From: a virus
Direction: 5' to 3' (one strand)
Virus record (IMG/VR): IMGVR_UViG_3300031963_011530
Coordinates: 1 to 64,000 of that record
DNA: 64,000 nucleotides
The notes beneath the pieces are model-generated. The model was not told the DNA's origin, ran no database searches, and saw only the letters and a program-made list of their open reading frames with translations. Both the position numbers and the translations under genes were made by a program. Shown piece after piece: positions 34,692 through 44,200 of the stretch; positions within the stretch are counted from its first letter, which is position 1, and every line of letters starts with the position of its first letter.

Positions 34692-35816
34692 TTAGTTCCT
34701 ACACTCCACACCTTCATTTTCAACACCAACATTTTCGATATAATTTAAAACCAAATCTTGGAAAACTCTTTCGTCTTTACACTCATCTACCACTCGCATT
34801 GCTTGTTCATAATATATGTGGAACAATTCACAAATACTATCTAATGGTTTATTATCATTCATAATTTGAGAATATGTACAACCGGCATTACACACCTGTT
34901 TCAAATCACACGGTTCACATTTATCATAATTTTTTGGATTAAAAATGTCTTGATAGTACCTAAAATTATACTGTTCATCCATTTTCATAATTTTTTTGGA
35001 TGCAAACCTAGCGCAAGGGTAGAATTCCCCAGAACTCATCAATACTCCACCATTAGTTCCAGCAAAACAACCAAAAGGTCTTTTACCTTTCACTAAACCA
35101 TAGAGAATATCTAAAATAGCTAGTTTTAAAAATCCTACTGAACATGGTTTACCAGATTTTATCTTTTCTATCCAAAAATCTGCAAGTCTTTCACATTCAT
35201 ATCTAAACTGTATTATATCATCTTCTGTCCAAACATCATCACGAACAATACTAAAATCGGGATGATCTATACCCCAATCTAAGAGAAATTCAAAATTCTC
35301 TTTCATGTCTTTTGTATTTCCTGGCCATATCATGACCTTACATCCGTTTGTCAAATTCTTTATGATATCTTTCTTATATTCATACATCGAAAGTATACCA
35401 TCAAACAATTCGCCTGTTTCTGGATTAGTATTTTCCAAAAGTGGAAGTAAAGGTCTACTCTCATTAGAACTCATACCATCAAAAGACCAAGAAACGCCAA
35501 CACCATTATTTCTCAAATAATTAGCTTTATCTTGATCAATCATCGTTAAATTTGTGATGATATTAATACCTTTACATTTATCATCCGATCTTAAATAAGG
35601 AACAGCGTGAGTTATTAGGTCCCAATTTAATAAAGGTTCACCACCAAAAAAACTTACATGATAATCTTTATCACCGGACCTTTGCATTAATTTTGGCAGG
35701 TCTTTCATACCCTGATCAAAAACTTCTTTCGTCATCCAAGTTGGTCTGTTTGCCACATAACAATACGGACAACCTAGATTACACTTTTCAGTAACACTTA
35801 CTTCTAATGTAAACAT
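34692..35816 (-). CDS. Radical SAM/SPASM-domain enzyme, 374 aa
   Basis: C12-x3-C16-x2-C19 (KCNLGCPYCYV) sits at the very N-terminus, with FFGGEPLLNW as the GGE motif. The C-terminal half is a SPASM-type domain. GCFAGTNGGVLMSSGEFYPC holds the C-x-n-G-x-C pair, and CEPCDLKQVCNAGC followed by CELF completes the seven-cysteine pattern for two auxiliary clusters. SPASM enzymes typically modify peptides or proteins (anSME, thioether-forming RiPP maturases). It is 9 bases downstream of another SPASM enzyme. The target is unknown; the Cys-rich protein two kb on is the obvious candidate. Confidence 0.92.
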   Translation of the reverse strand: MFTLEVSVTEKCNLGCPYCYVANRPTWMTKEVFDQGMKDLPKLMQRSGDKDYHVSFFGGEPLLNWDLITHAVPYLRSDDKCKGINIITNLTMIDQDKANYLRNNGVGVSWSFDGMSSNESRPLLPLLENTNPETGELFDGILSMYEYKKDIIKNLTNGCKVMIWPGNTKDMKENFEFLLDWGIDHPDFSIVRDDVWTEDDIIQFRYECERLADFWIEKIKSGKPCSVGFLKLAILDILYGLVKGKRPFGCFAGTNGGVLMSSGEFYPCARFASKKIMKMDEQYNFRYYQDIFNPKNYDKCEPCDLKQVCNAGCTYSQIMNDNKPLDSICELFHIYYEQAMRVVDECKDERVFQDLVLNYIENVGVENEGVECRN

Positions 35817-35825
35817 TTATTATCC

Positions 35826-36932
35826 TTATACTGTACACTGTTCAGCCTGAATTTTAATTACAGGCTTTTTATAACTCTTTAGTGCAGTTCTTAATGCGTG
35901 ATGTACTATCTCGTTTGTCTTAAATACTTTACAGACTTGCCAATTTGCTGTATGATCACTCCATTTTTCTAGATATGTTTCTTTTTCTGATTTTTCATAA
36001 GTTGCCGCATTACATTTCATACAGAATTGACTGTCACAGTTCATACAATCTAAAGGTTGATTCTTCAACGCATCCTTATACATTTGAGATTTTTCTTCAA
36101 TCAACTGATCCAAATCTGCAACTTTAAAAATATTTCCTAATTTATGTGAATGCGATTCTTTGTACATGCATCCATGGCAAGGACTCAAATCGCCGTTTAA
36201 ATCAACACTTACGTAATTTATACCTGCTGCACATAGAGCTCTAGATTGTTGGAACCATCCAAACTTCTCAGGAGGTAATTTATTTTCGTAAATATGTTTA
36301 GCAATTTTCTTCAATCCATCCTTTAATACTTCCAATTTAGGCATAAATTCTTCTTCTGTCAATTGGCTGTATAAATCTGGTGTTGGAAAATAATTTTTAT
36401 CCATTTCTATGACATCCAAAAAGGCTTCATAGATTAAGTGGAAATTTTCAGACGTTAGTACAGATTTCAGTGAAACATTCAATCCAGCTTCTTTAGCTGC
36501 AATATAGTTTGCTTTGACCATTGCTGACGATGGAGTACCAGATTTAGTCACTCTGGCGATGTCGTTTACAGGCTTTCCATCATATGAAACCTGCAACTTT
36601 AATCTACCGGGAATCTCATTGTGAATTCTAACCAAATCTTTTAAATATCTCTTTAAATACGTTCCATTTGTATAAAAGAAAAAAGAAAAACCAGGATCAT
36701 GTTTAAATTTTTCTATGACACCTTTACAAAAATCCCAATTAACAAATGGTTCACCACCCCAGAAATAAACATCTTTTTTGGGATCAGAAATTTTAGCCAT
36801 AAATTCTTCAACATTATCTAATGTCAAAGAAGTATTTTCTTCAAACTCGGTAGATAGTCCACATTCAAAACCTTCGGAACAATATGTGCAAGCTAAATTG
36901 CAGATACTTGTTACGTTTATATCTACTACCAT
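35826..36932 (-). CDS. Radical SAM/SPASM-domain enzyme, anSME-like, 368 aa
   Basis: C11-x3-C15-x2-C18 (ICNLACTYCSEG) and FWGGEPFVNW mark the core. The C-terminus has ALCAAGINYVSVDLNGDLSPCHGC and CMNCDSQFCMKCNAATY, the SPASM pattern with many cysteines. It resembles anaerobic sulfatase-maturase-like enzymes in layout, but no sulfatase is in the window. The start ATG at 36932 follows a strong AAGGAG. The 68-base gap upstream is the largest in this part of the cassette and may hold its promoter. It is the first of the run of radical SAM genes. Confidence 0.92.
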   Translation of the reverse strand: MVVDINVTSICNLACTYCSEGFECGLSTEFEENTSLTLDNVEEFMAKISDPKKDVYFWGGEPFVNWDFCKGVIEKFKHDPGFSFFFYTNGTYLKRYLKDLVRIHNEIPGRLKLQVSYDGKPVNDIARVTKSGTPSSAMVKANYIAAKEAGLNVSLKSVLTSENFHLIYEAFLDVIEMDKNYFPTPDLYSQLTEEEFMPKLEVLKDGLKKIAKHIYENKLPPEKFGWFQQSRALCAAGINYVSVDLNGDLSPCHGCMYKESHSHKLGNIFKVADLDQLIEEKSQMYKDALKNQPLDCMNCDSQFCMKCNAATYEKSEKETYLEKWSDHTANWQVCKVFKTNEIVHHALRTALKSYKKPVIKIQAEQCTV

Positions 36933-37000
36933 TTTTTCTCCTTTTTATTTAAACCAAAGACGTACTAATATATAGTGTTTGACAAAACTGTTCAACAAAC
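36933..37000 (-). promoter_or_regulatory. Intergenic gap before the radical SAM run, with strong ribosome site
   Basis: This 68-base gap is unusually long for the cassette. On the minus strand it has a TATATATTA box, then TTTAAATA, then AAGGAG five bases before the ATG at 36932. TTTAAATA is an imperfect late motif. A separate promoter for the radical SAM genes is plausible but not proven; no clear terminator hairpin is seen. Confidence 0.35.
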
Positions 37001-37735
37001 TTATTCATTTCTAAACTTTTGATTTAATTCCAAAACTTTTTTAAGTATTTCAACATCATAATTTTTAACTAAACACTCTGTGTCTTTTGGTAAACAAGGC
37101 CCACCAAATCCTTTTTTACCATCAGGACCAGGTACTTTGAAATGATTGGATCCCATCCATGGATGTTTAGAGAGAACAGTTATAGCTTCATTATAATCGA
37201 CACCCATTTTTTTAGCAACCTCATACATAGAGTTCATAAAAGTTACCTTAGTTGCATAAAAGGAATTCATGGTGTATTTTATAAATGATGCTGTATTAAT
37301 ATCTGTTACAAAAATATTTTCAGTATCTACGGTAGAATGTTTTTTATAAAGTTCCAAAGCCTGTTGAGATTTTTTACCAGAAAGTATTAATAAGTGTGGA
37401 TTTACAAAATCTTCTTTCGAGGTTGATCTTGATAGAAATTCTGGGTTATACACAATATCATATTTTTCAAGATATTGCGGCAAAATTGTGGACTTTACTA
37501 TAACTATTCCCTGATAGTTCATCTCGAAAATTTCATTCAATACTGAAGTAACCAATGAATAATTAGTATCGTCTGTTGGTGTGGGGACACAAACGAATAT
37601 TGCCTCTGGATTTAATAAACAGAGGCCTTTGACCGTTACGTGATTATATTTCGGATCACAAACGAAAACTTGGGTTTTGGAAAAGCCGTATTCAACGGCT
37701 TGTCCAACCATTCCATAACCAATAATTCCAATCAT
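37001..37735 (-). CDS. UDP-glucose/GDP-mannose dehydrogenase-like protein, short form, 244 aa
   Basis: MIGIIGYGMVGQAVEYG gives the Rossmann GxGxxG; IFVCVPTPTD, YNPEFLSRST and GFGGPCLPKDTE (catalytic Cys) are landmarks of the UDP-glucose/GDP-mannose dehydrogenase family. The protein ends soon after this cysteine, so the C-terminal nucleotide-sugar-binding domain of the usual 390-450 residue enzyme is missing. Short versions are common in phages. It probably oxidises a nucleotide sugar to the uronic acid, if the domain loss is tolerated. It begins three bases after the third fibre gene's stop and shares its strand. Confidence 0.88.
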   Translation of the reverse strand: MIGIIGYGMVGQAVEYGFSKTQVFVCDPKYNHVTVKGLCLLNPEAIFVCVPTPTDDTNYSLVTSVLNEIFEMNYQGIVIVKSTILPQYLEKYDIVYNPEFLSRSTSKEDFVNPHLLILSGKKSQQALELYKKHSTVDTENIFVTDINTASFIKYTMNSFYATKVTFMNSMYEVAKKMGVDYNEAITVLSKHPWMGSNHFKVPGPDGKKGFGGPCLPKDTECLVKNYDVEILKKVLELNQKFRNE

Positions 37736-37738
37736 AAT

Positions 37739-40700
37739 TTACATAATAACTACTTCTATTAAACCTTCTTCTTCAGTTTCTTTATTTTCTAAAGCAATAA
37801 TTCTAAATGGTAAAATTACATTTTCTTTTATAGAAATACCTACACCAGACTTTTCAGATACAGTAATTAAATCACCCTTTTCACAAGTACCAATTATTCT
37901 AACAGGTAATCGACCTTTAAGTCCAACTATTAAACCATTTTTCAAGTCATTATTCATTACGTATGCTGGTTTCTCCGATACGATTCCGATGATAGCGTGT
38001 TTTTTGGTGTCTTTTGCTGCAGTAACTTCTTTTTTGCCACCAACCATCATTATGGTACCTGTAGGATATTTTTTATCGGACAAATATTTTTCAGCCAAGT
38101 CAGCGTAAAGGGCTCGCACTGCGACACCTTGAAACTGAAGTGCCCAAACTTCATTAGAAACAGCAACATCACCAGTAACTTTTAAAGCAGCTAAATTACT
38201 TGGGTCAGTTCTAGACGTTGTTGTTCCACCACTTCTAAAAAATACGTTCGAATAGAAATTTGCAAAATCATCACATCTTATAGTGTTTGTGTGAACAGTT
38301 CCACCATCAATAACATTTGTAGCATTTGTAGCACTAGTTGCCGAACTAGCAGTAGTTGCAGTACATGCTGATGATGCTGTTCCATTGATGTTTATACTAT
38401 AAGTACCGGTTAGTCTACCACTCGGCACAGTACCAGAAGTTAAATTGGTAGCATTTAAATTATTTAAATCAGCAGCAGGAACATCCGCCCAAGTAAACTC
38501 GGTTCCTGTCCACTTTAAGAAACGATTAGCAACAGCAGGAGCATCAATGAATTGTGTTGCACTAGTGTTTGTTTGATATGGAATTTTATTAGTTGCACCA
38601 CCAGTAATATTATTTGCTTTATTGGCAAATTCTTCCAAATTATGTAAACCATTTACACCATCTTCAAATTGCCACTTATCTAATGTTTCATTCCATTGGA
38701 ATGTAGCAGGAGAGGCATTAGTTCCTCGATAAACTTGTATAGCAGCATTTTCACCTGGAGATGTATTTGGATTTAAATCCGAATTAAATACAAAATTGGA
38801 ACCAAAATATCTAGCACTATCTCCGTCAAATTGAAGATTTGCAGTATTTAATCTACGGGTTATAGTAAGATCACCAGTAATCGTCTGTGTAGGAGCAACT
38901 TTCTGCACAGCATTATTAGCTGCTGCAAATGCAGAGTTAGCATATGCAGATCCAGAAGTAGCTTTATCTAAAGCTACAGCGTCTGAAGAATTATTAGCTT
39001 TAGCGAAAGCTCCATTAGCATATAATGATGCAGAACTTGAAGTATGTACAGCTGTAGCCGTAGAAATAGCAACGTCATTTAAATCAGTAGCAACTGTATT
39101 GGCTTTAGAGAAAGCCGCATTGGCATAAAGTGACGCGGAGTTTGCAACATGTGTTGGTGTATTTGCCCTTAAGAACGCACCATTTGCATAAAGTGCTGCA
39201 GAATTTGCTACATGCGATGGTGTGTTGGCTTGAATGAATGATGAATTTGCATGGGTGAAAGCTGAATTCGCATATGATGATCCACTATTAGCTGTATGAT
39301 AAGCCGAATTGGCATAACTTCCAGCTATAACACCTCCCGCGGTAAATGCTAAATTTGCTTGAGCATAAGCTGAGTTAGCATAACTACCTGTTGTATTCTG
39401 TGCGGCAAATGCTGAGTTAGCGTACATACCCGAAGTCTGTGCAACAAAATGGGCTGTATTCACAGCTAAAGAAGTTGCAACATTTGAAGTACTTGTGCTG
39501 TTTATTGATGAACTTAAGAAACTATCATCCAAAATTCCATAGAGGGAAGAATATGTATTTCCTCTCGAAATAGTCCATCTATCATCAGCTTCATTCCATC
39601 TAATTAACGCATCATCACCTATAGGTCTTTCATTTCTAAATGTCGCTTCAGCGTTTGTTGGTGTTCTCTTATTTAAAATTATTTCACCAACTTCATACTC
39701 AATATCACCTAGAGCTGTCCAAGTTCCTTCAACAGTTAAATTACTAGTAATTAATGCAGTTCTTAAAGTAGTTTTACCATCAACAGTCAAAGATTCGTGC
39801 TGATCATTCGGTGCAAAAATTCTTGTTAAAGAACCAGTACTCATCCATAAGTTTGATGTGACATTTAAAATAGATGTATTAATTGTAGAAGAAACGATAT
39901 TATTTGTTACAATACTATTTCCTGTAATTCTATTTGTGGAAGTTATATTCCATGTCGTTAAAGTATTAATCGAAGCTAAATTGATACTAGCAACATTTAT
40001 AGTAGAACTATTTGAAGTAAGTGTTACTACATTACCAACCAACACCGTAGATGTATTTACAGTGGAATTATTTAAAATAGAATTGTTTGAAACTAATGAA
40101 ACTACATTACCAGTCAATATCGTAGAAGTATTTACGGTAGAAATGTTTATTGTAGAATTGTTTGAAACTAGAGATACTACATTACCATCAATTATTGTTG
40201 CTACGTTAATTACAGCAACATTCGATTCTAAATTTACAATGTTCGCTGTTACATTGGCTATTAAATTTTTAGTTGTTAAAAAATTTGAAGTAGCGGCATT
40301 AGTTTTTAATATATGAGAATTTGTAGTAGTATTATCTAAAGTAATAATTCTAGCAAAAGACAAATCATCTAAAACATCAACTTTAGCATATAAAGCATAT
40401 AGGTTTGCAGTGCTTACATTTGTTGAATATACTTGATCGGAATATAGCGTTTTAGTAAAAGAAGAACCTGTATTAATATAGGATACATTTCCAGATCCAT
40501 TCAATCGTAATTTTCCTGTTGTTACAGTTAAATTATTTGCTATGGTTATGTCAGTATTTACAATAACATTACTGGTATAAACATTTTGAACAATTTGCAG
40601 GTCTCTACCCACGTAAACACTATTCGCCACGTTTAGAGATTGTCCTGGACCCCTAACTGATATTGTTCCACCAGCAATAATATTACCAGTTGCTGAAGAT

Positions 40701-40951
40701 TGAATGCCTAAGAAAAGAGTATTACCAAGAGTCAAACTACTTTGAAATAAAACATTGTTAGCTACTTGTAACGGTGTTCCTTCAGCTGTTATACTTAATA
40801 GGGAGGTACCCGAGAGTAGTAATGTGCCTTGAGCTTTATCGTAGGTGTAGAATCCAAGATCATTTAAATCTGTAGCAGATTTATTAGTTTGAATTCTCCA
40901 CTCATCGATAGTGTTAGTTCTGGCAATAATTGGTATTAGTGAAGTAGGCAT
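37739..40951 (-). CDS. YANSAF-repeat tail fibre protein, 1070 aa
   Basis: The N-terminus (MPTSLIPIIARTNTIDEWRIQTN..., residues 1-50) resembles baseplate-attached fibre starts of marine myoviruses. The middle has a beta-rich region with repeats of VVSLVSNNSTINxSTVNTST, a WNE module (RWNEADDRWTISRG), then YANSAF repeats, and a second WNE module (QWNETLDKWQFEDG). The last 130 residues (ALYADLAEKYLSDKKYPTGT...) are a C-terminal domain widespread in phage fibres, not a peptidase I can recognise. It shares exact DNA stretches with the left fibre gene. It is likely a receptor-facing or linking fibre. It follows the baseplate genes on the same strand. Confidence 0.87.
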   Translation of the reverse strand: MPTSLIPIIARTNTIDEWRIQTNKSATDLNDLGFYTYDKAQGTLLLSGTSLLSITAEGTPLQVANNVLFQSSLTLGNTLFLGIQSSATGNIIAGGTISVRGPGQSLNVANSVYVGRDLQIVQNVYTSNVIVNTDITIANNLTVTTGKLRLNGSGNVSYINTGSSFTKTLYSDQVYSTNVSTANLYALYAKVDVLDDLSFARIITLDNTTTNSHILKTNAATSNFLTTKNLIANVTANIVNLESNVAVINVATIIDGNVVSLVSNNSTINISTVNTSTILTGNVVSLVSNNSILNNSTVNTSTVLVGNVVTLTSNSSTINVASINLASINTLTTWNITSTNRITGNSIVTNNIVSSTINTSILNVTSNLWMSTGSLTRIFAPNDQHESLTVDGKTTLRTALITSNLTVEGTWTALGDIEYEVGEIILNKRTPTNAEATFRNERPIGDDALIRWNEADDRWTISRGNTYSSLYGILDDSFLSSSINSTSTSNVATSLAVNTAHFVAQTSGMYANSAFAAQNTTGSYANSAYAQANLAFTAGGVIAGSYANSAYHTANSGSSYANSAFTHANSSFIQANTPSHVANSAALYANGAFLRANTPTHVANSASLYANAAFSKANTVATDLNDVAISTATAVHTSSSASLYANGAFAKANNSSDAVALDKATSGSAYANSAFAAANNAVQKVAPTQTITGDLTITRRLNTANLQFDGDSARYFGSNFVFNSDLNPNTSPGENAAIQVYRGTNASPATFQWNETLDKWQFEDGVNGLHNLEEFANKANNITGGATNKIPYQTNTSATQFIDAPAVANRFLKWTGTEFTWADVPAADLNNLNATNLTSGTVPSGRLTGTYSININGTASSACTATTASSATSATNATNVIDGGTVHTNTIRCDDFANFYSNVFFRSGGTTTSRTDPSNLAALKVTGDVAVSNEVWALQFQGVAVRALYADLAEKYLSDKKYPTGTIMMVGGKKEVTAAKDTKKHAIIGIVSEKPAYVMNNDLKNGLIVGLKGRLPVRIIGTCEKGDLITVSEKSGVGISIKENVILPFRIIALENKETEEEGLIEVVIM
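39117..39151 (-). repeat. 35-base exact match to the distant fibre gene (copy 2)
   Basis: Identical to 12048-12082, same orientation, in the repeat region of the 1070-residue fibre. See that entry. Confidence 0.8.
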
Positions 40952-40960
40952 CTCTAATTA

Positions 40961-41200
40961 TTAATCCTTCTTTTGAATCAAAGTTTTTAACAACGATTTG
41001 ATTTCGGTCATATCGTTAGATAATTCTTCTATTTTAGATTTTAAGTTATTTATCTCAGTGTCATTACTGCTCATTTTTTTACCCATTTTTTTTCTAGCTT
41101 CATTTTGTATGAGTATATTTTTATTTACAGCCAAAATGGCACCATTTTTCCTATCTTTTACGAATAAATCGCCTTCTACTTTTAAAAGATTTTCTTTCAT
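40961..41200 (-). CDS. Small coiled-coil protein in the baseplate operon, 79 aa
   Basis: The protein has a short N-terminal beta part (KVEGDLFVKDRKNGAILAVN) and a heptad-rich C-terminus (INNLKSKIEELSNDMTEIKSLL), which reads as a coiled coil. The start ATG at 41200 follows AGGA from the end of the 2079-residue gene upstream. Small proteins with a similar 'DLFVKD...GAIL' start occur in cyanophage-type baseplate loci. A trimeric connector for the fibre gene downstream is likely, but this is inference. Confidence 0.7.
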   Translation of the reverse strand: MKENLLKVEGDLFVKDRKNGAILAVNKNILIQNEARKKMGKKMSSNDTEINNLKSKIEELSNDMTEIKSLLKTLIQKKD

Positions 41201-41203
41201 ATA

Positions 41204-44200
41204 TTATCCTGCTGGCAAAGCAATTATTCTTAAATCTTTAACCCTCGGTATTACCGAAGGATCACGCGAAGTCATAACAATCTTTATTGCAAATGTTTTG
41301 AATGTGTCGTAAATAACTCCAGCATCAGAAGTGTAAGTCAATTCGTCACTTGTTAGAGAAGGTCGGTATTCATATTCTCTAAATTCAGTTTCATCTATTG
41401 CGCCACTAACACTAGGATTCAAACATTCAAATTTACCATAAGGTCTATCGGAAAAACTTATAATATCAGAACTAGATAAAATTTTATAGAAAACATGAAT
41501 TTCTGTTCCAACAGGTTTATTGGCAGATAAGAATACCCTCAAATCACCAGCATCAAATCCGTCTGTCAAAATAATAGGTTTAGTAATATATCTCGCCAAA
41601 CATGGTCCACCAGAACTATCAAATTCACTATTTAATACAATAGAGGCATTAGCTGTTACAGTTGAACTGTTTGATGTATGTGGATATGAAATATAAAAGT
41701 CATCAACATATCCTATACCAGATGAAGCGACATTCATTCGAACCACATTTCCATCTGTACTATTATTTACAACTATTTCAACATTTGCGCCTTCTCCTGT
41801 GGAAGAAATAACAGTAAGCACATTAGCATTTGAGTACTTTGCACCAGCTACAATAATATTAAAATCTTCAGGATTAATTTCACCATTATCAATAAAGTTT
41901 TCCCAAGTATTTACATATAAACTCTCTAAAGAAACTAAAGGAGTCACAGCATCGTTTGAAGTTGAAATTTCTAATCTTACTGTAAAATCATTTTTATCTA
42001 GTAACTCTTTTCTTCTATTACCTATAGAATAGAAGGTGTCATCTCCCATACTATAAATTGTAGACGGTGTTATATTTCTATAAATTGTTTCTTTCGATGA
42101 ATTTACTGGTTTAGTAATAACTGAGTAAGAAATTGATATTGGAGAACTAGATTGTGTTGTAATAGACTTCTCCAACAATCTAAATCTATCAATATAAATT
42201 TTTGAATCTTGTTTCTCACTCTGTAATAAAAATGTTGCAGAACTTGTATTGAAAACACAACGATTCAATTCAAACATTAAATCTTCATTTAGATATGGAA
42301 CATATTCCATAGCATTTTGTGATTTATACAAAGTGCCAACATAAGGGTTAACAGAAACAGTTTGATTAGTTAATGTTGTTTGTCCCTTTTCTGCTGTCCA
42401 AACAACATAATCTGGAGAATCAGTTAATATAACAACAGCATATAATCCTGGTTTTAAAAATACTGGTGAACTAAAAGTAAAAACATTTTTGGTAGCACTA
42501 TCATTAATACTAGGTGTGTTTGAGACAATTATTTCACTAGGATATTTTTCAACTACAGATTCAGGATACCAATAATCAAAAGAAGGTGTACCATTTACTG
42601 TAGGTCTAATTTGCACTCTGACTGGAAGGTTTTCATCATCCTTAGCACTAAAGAATAAATTTACACTCTCCAAATACAATCCATGTGGGTAAGTTTGTTC
42701 ATCCACAAAAAATGTTTGTGCTAATGGATCGACTCTCCAAGTGCTTGTTATTGTACTTGTAACTGTTGTCGATTGTAACAATGGTGAAGTAACAGTTCCT
42801 ACAATTTGATTACTTATTCCAATATTGTATACGGTATCAACTAAAGAAGTTTTTGTTGTTGTTATACCTGATGATACAAAATTTTTATCGGCAAAAGAAA
42901 TTGCATCTTTATCATAAGAGTTATTGAAAGACTCCGTTAATCTATAAACTCTTTCTCCACTTAAGAAAGTGGCTTGTGGTGGATAAAATATTCCACCAAT
43001 TTGGCCAGCTTTATTTGAAACATTCGTTCCTATACTATAAGAAAATGTTTTTCCTACTTCGGAGGAAGGTATTGTTCCTGATACTGTAGCTACTTTAGTA
43101 GTAGTATTATAAGCAGTAATTGTGTAAGTGGAACCAATTCCAGTTGCAGGATTTACATCAGCGTCAGTAGTTTGAATTCTAACCAAACTTACTGTGTTGC
43201 CAGTAATGTCTACACTTGGAGCATCTGCAGCTAATGTAATTGTACTGGATGTTACCGATTTTGTATTTCCACAACGATGATCTAATACTGAACTAATAAT
43301 TTTAGTTTCTTTCGAATCTAGACCATATACATATTTTCCACTCAATGACAAACTACTTTCATTTACTATAGAAACATTAGCTGATCCCACTTCAGAAACG
43401 GCACAAACACCTAAATGGTATATTCCAGTATCTAAAGCATAATTATCTATATGAGTTGATAATTCAGCATTTGTATTGGCAATTAAAACCATTTCTCCAG
43501 ATTTAAATGGAGTATTCTGAGTTAAAGTAACTTTTGATGGAACGATAGTGTAGTTATCAACTAATGTGCCATCAAAATACGAATAAAATCTCGTTTTAGG
43601 TCTTAAAGAAGATCCTATAAAAACTATACCTCTAGGTTTTAAGAAAGGATTTATTGCTGTGTCTGTAATATAAGATCCTAAATCCTGTTTTGATGTTGAC
43701 ACACCAATCTGATCTGCACTTAATGTTGCTCCTGTTTTAACATAAACTTGATCAGTAGTGGTTTGTAAATTACCATTTGTATTTCTATTAATTTGTACTG
43801 TCTTATTTTCAACTGTGGTTTTTGTTTCAAACCAAGAAGAATCTGGAACTTTTGCAAAAGGACTATCTTTGTCACTTAGCCAAGTTGGATTCTGTTCAGC
43901 TACGTAATTTAATCTATCATCAACGAAATTAAAGGCATCTTCTAATCCTTGAACCGAGTTTAAAGTAACTTTAGCTGTAACACTAGTATCATGGTCACTC
44001 GTAAACTCTGGGAAAAGTTTTAACGTTCCATTAAAATTACCATAAAGAGCACTAGCAATAGGAATAGTTTTAGTTGCATATGGTTGATCGGCAAATTTTG
44101 TGGAAGTATAATTCATAATCAAAGATTTTTGAGTATTTGTACCCACAACCTTATAACTACCAGAAGAAGTACTTTCCGACCATAGGAGTTTAGTCGTACT

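Noticed and set aside
15061-37735. Cassette as a DNA base-hypermodification locus
   Set aside because: No thymidylate-synthase-like, nucleotide kinase or DNA glycosyltransferase-type enzymes were recognised; the enzymes fit sugar and peptide chemistry better.
39858-40316. Plus-strand frame of 152 codons inside the third fibre gene
   Set aside because: Antisense of a low-complexity Val/Asn/Thr repeat region; hydrophobic composition is a by-product.
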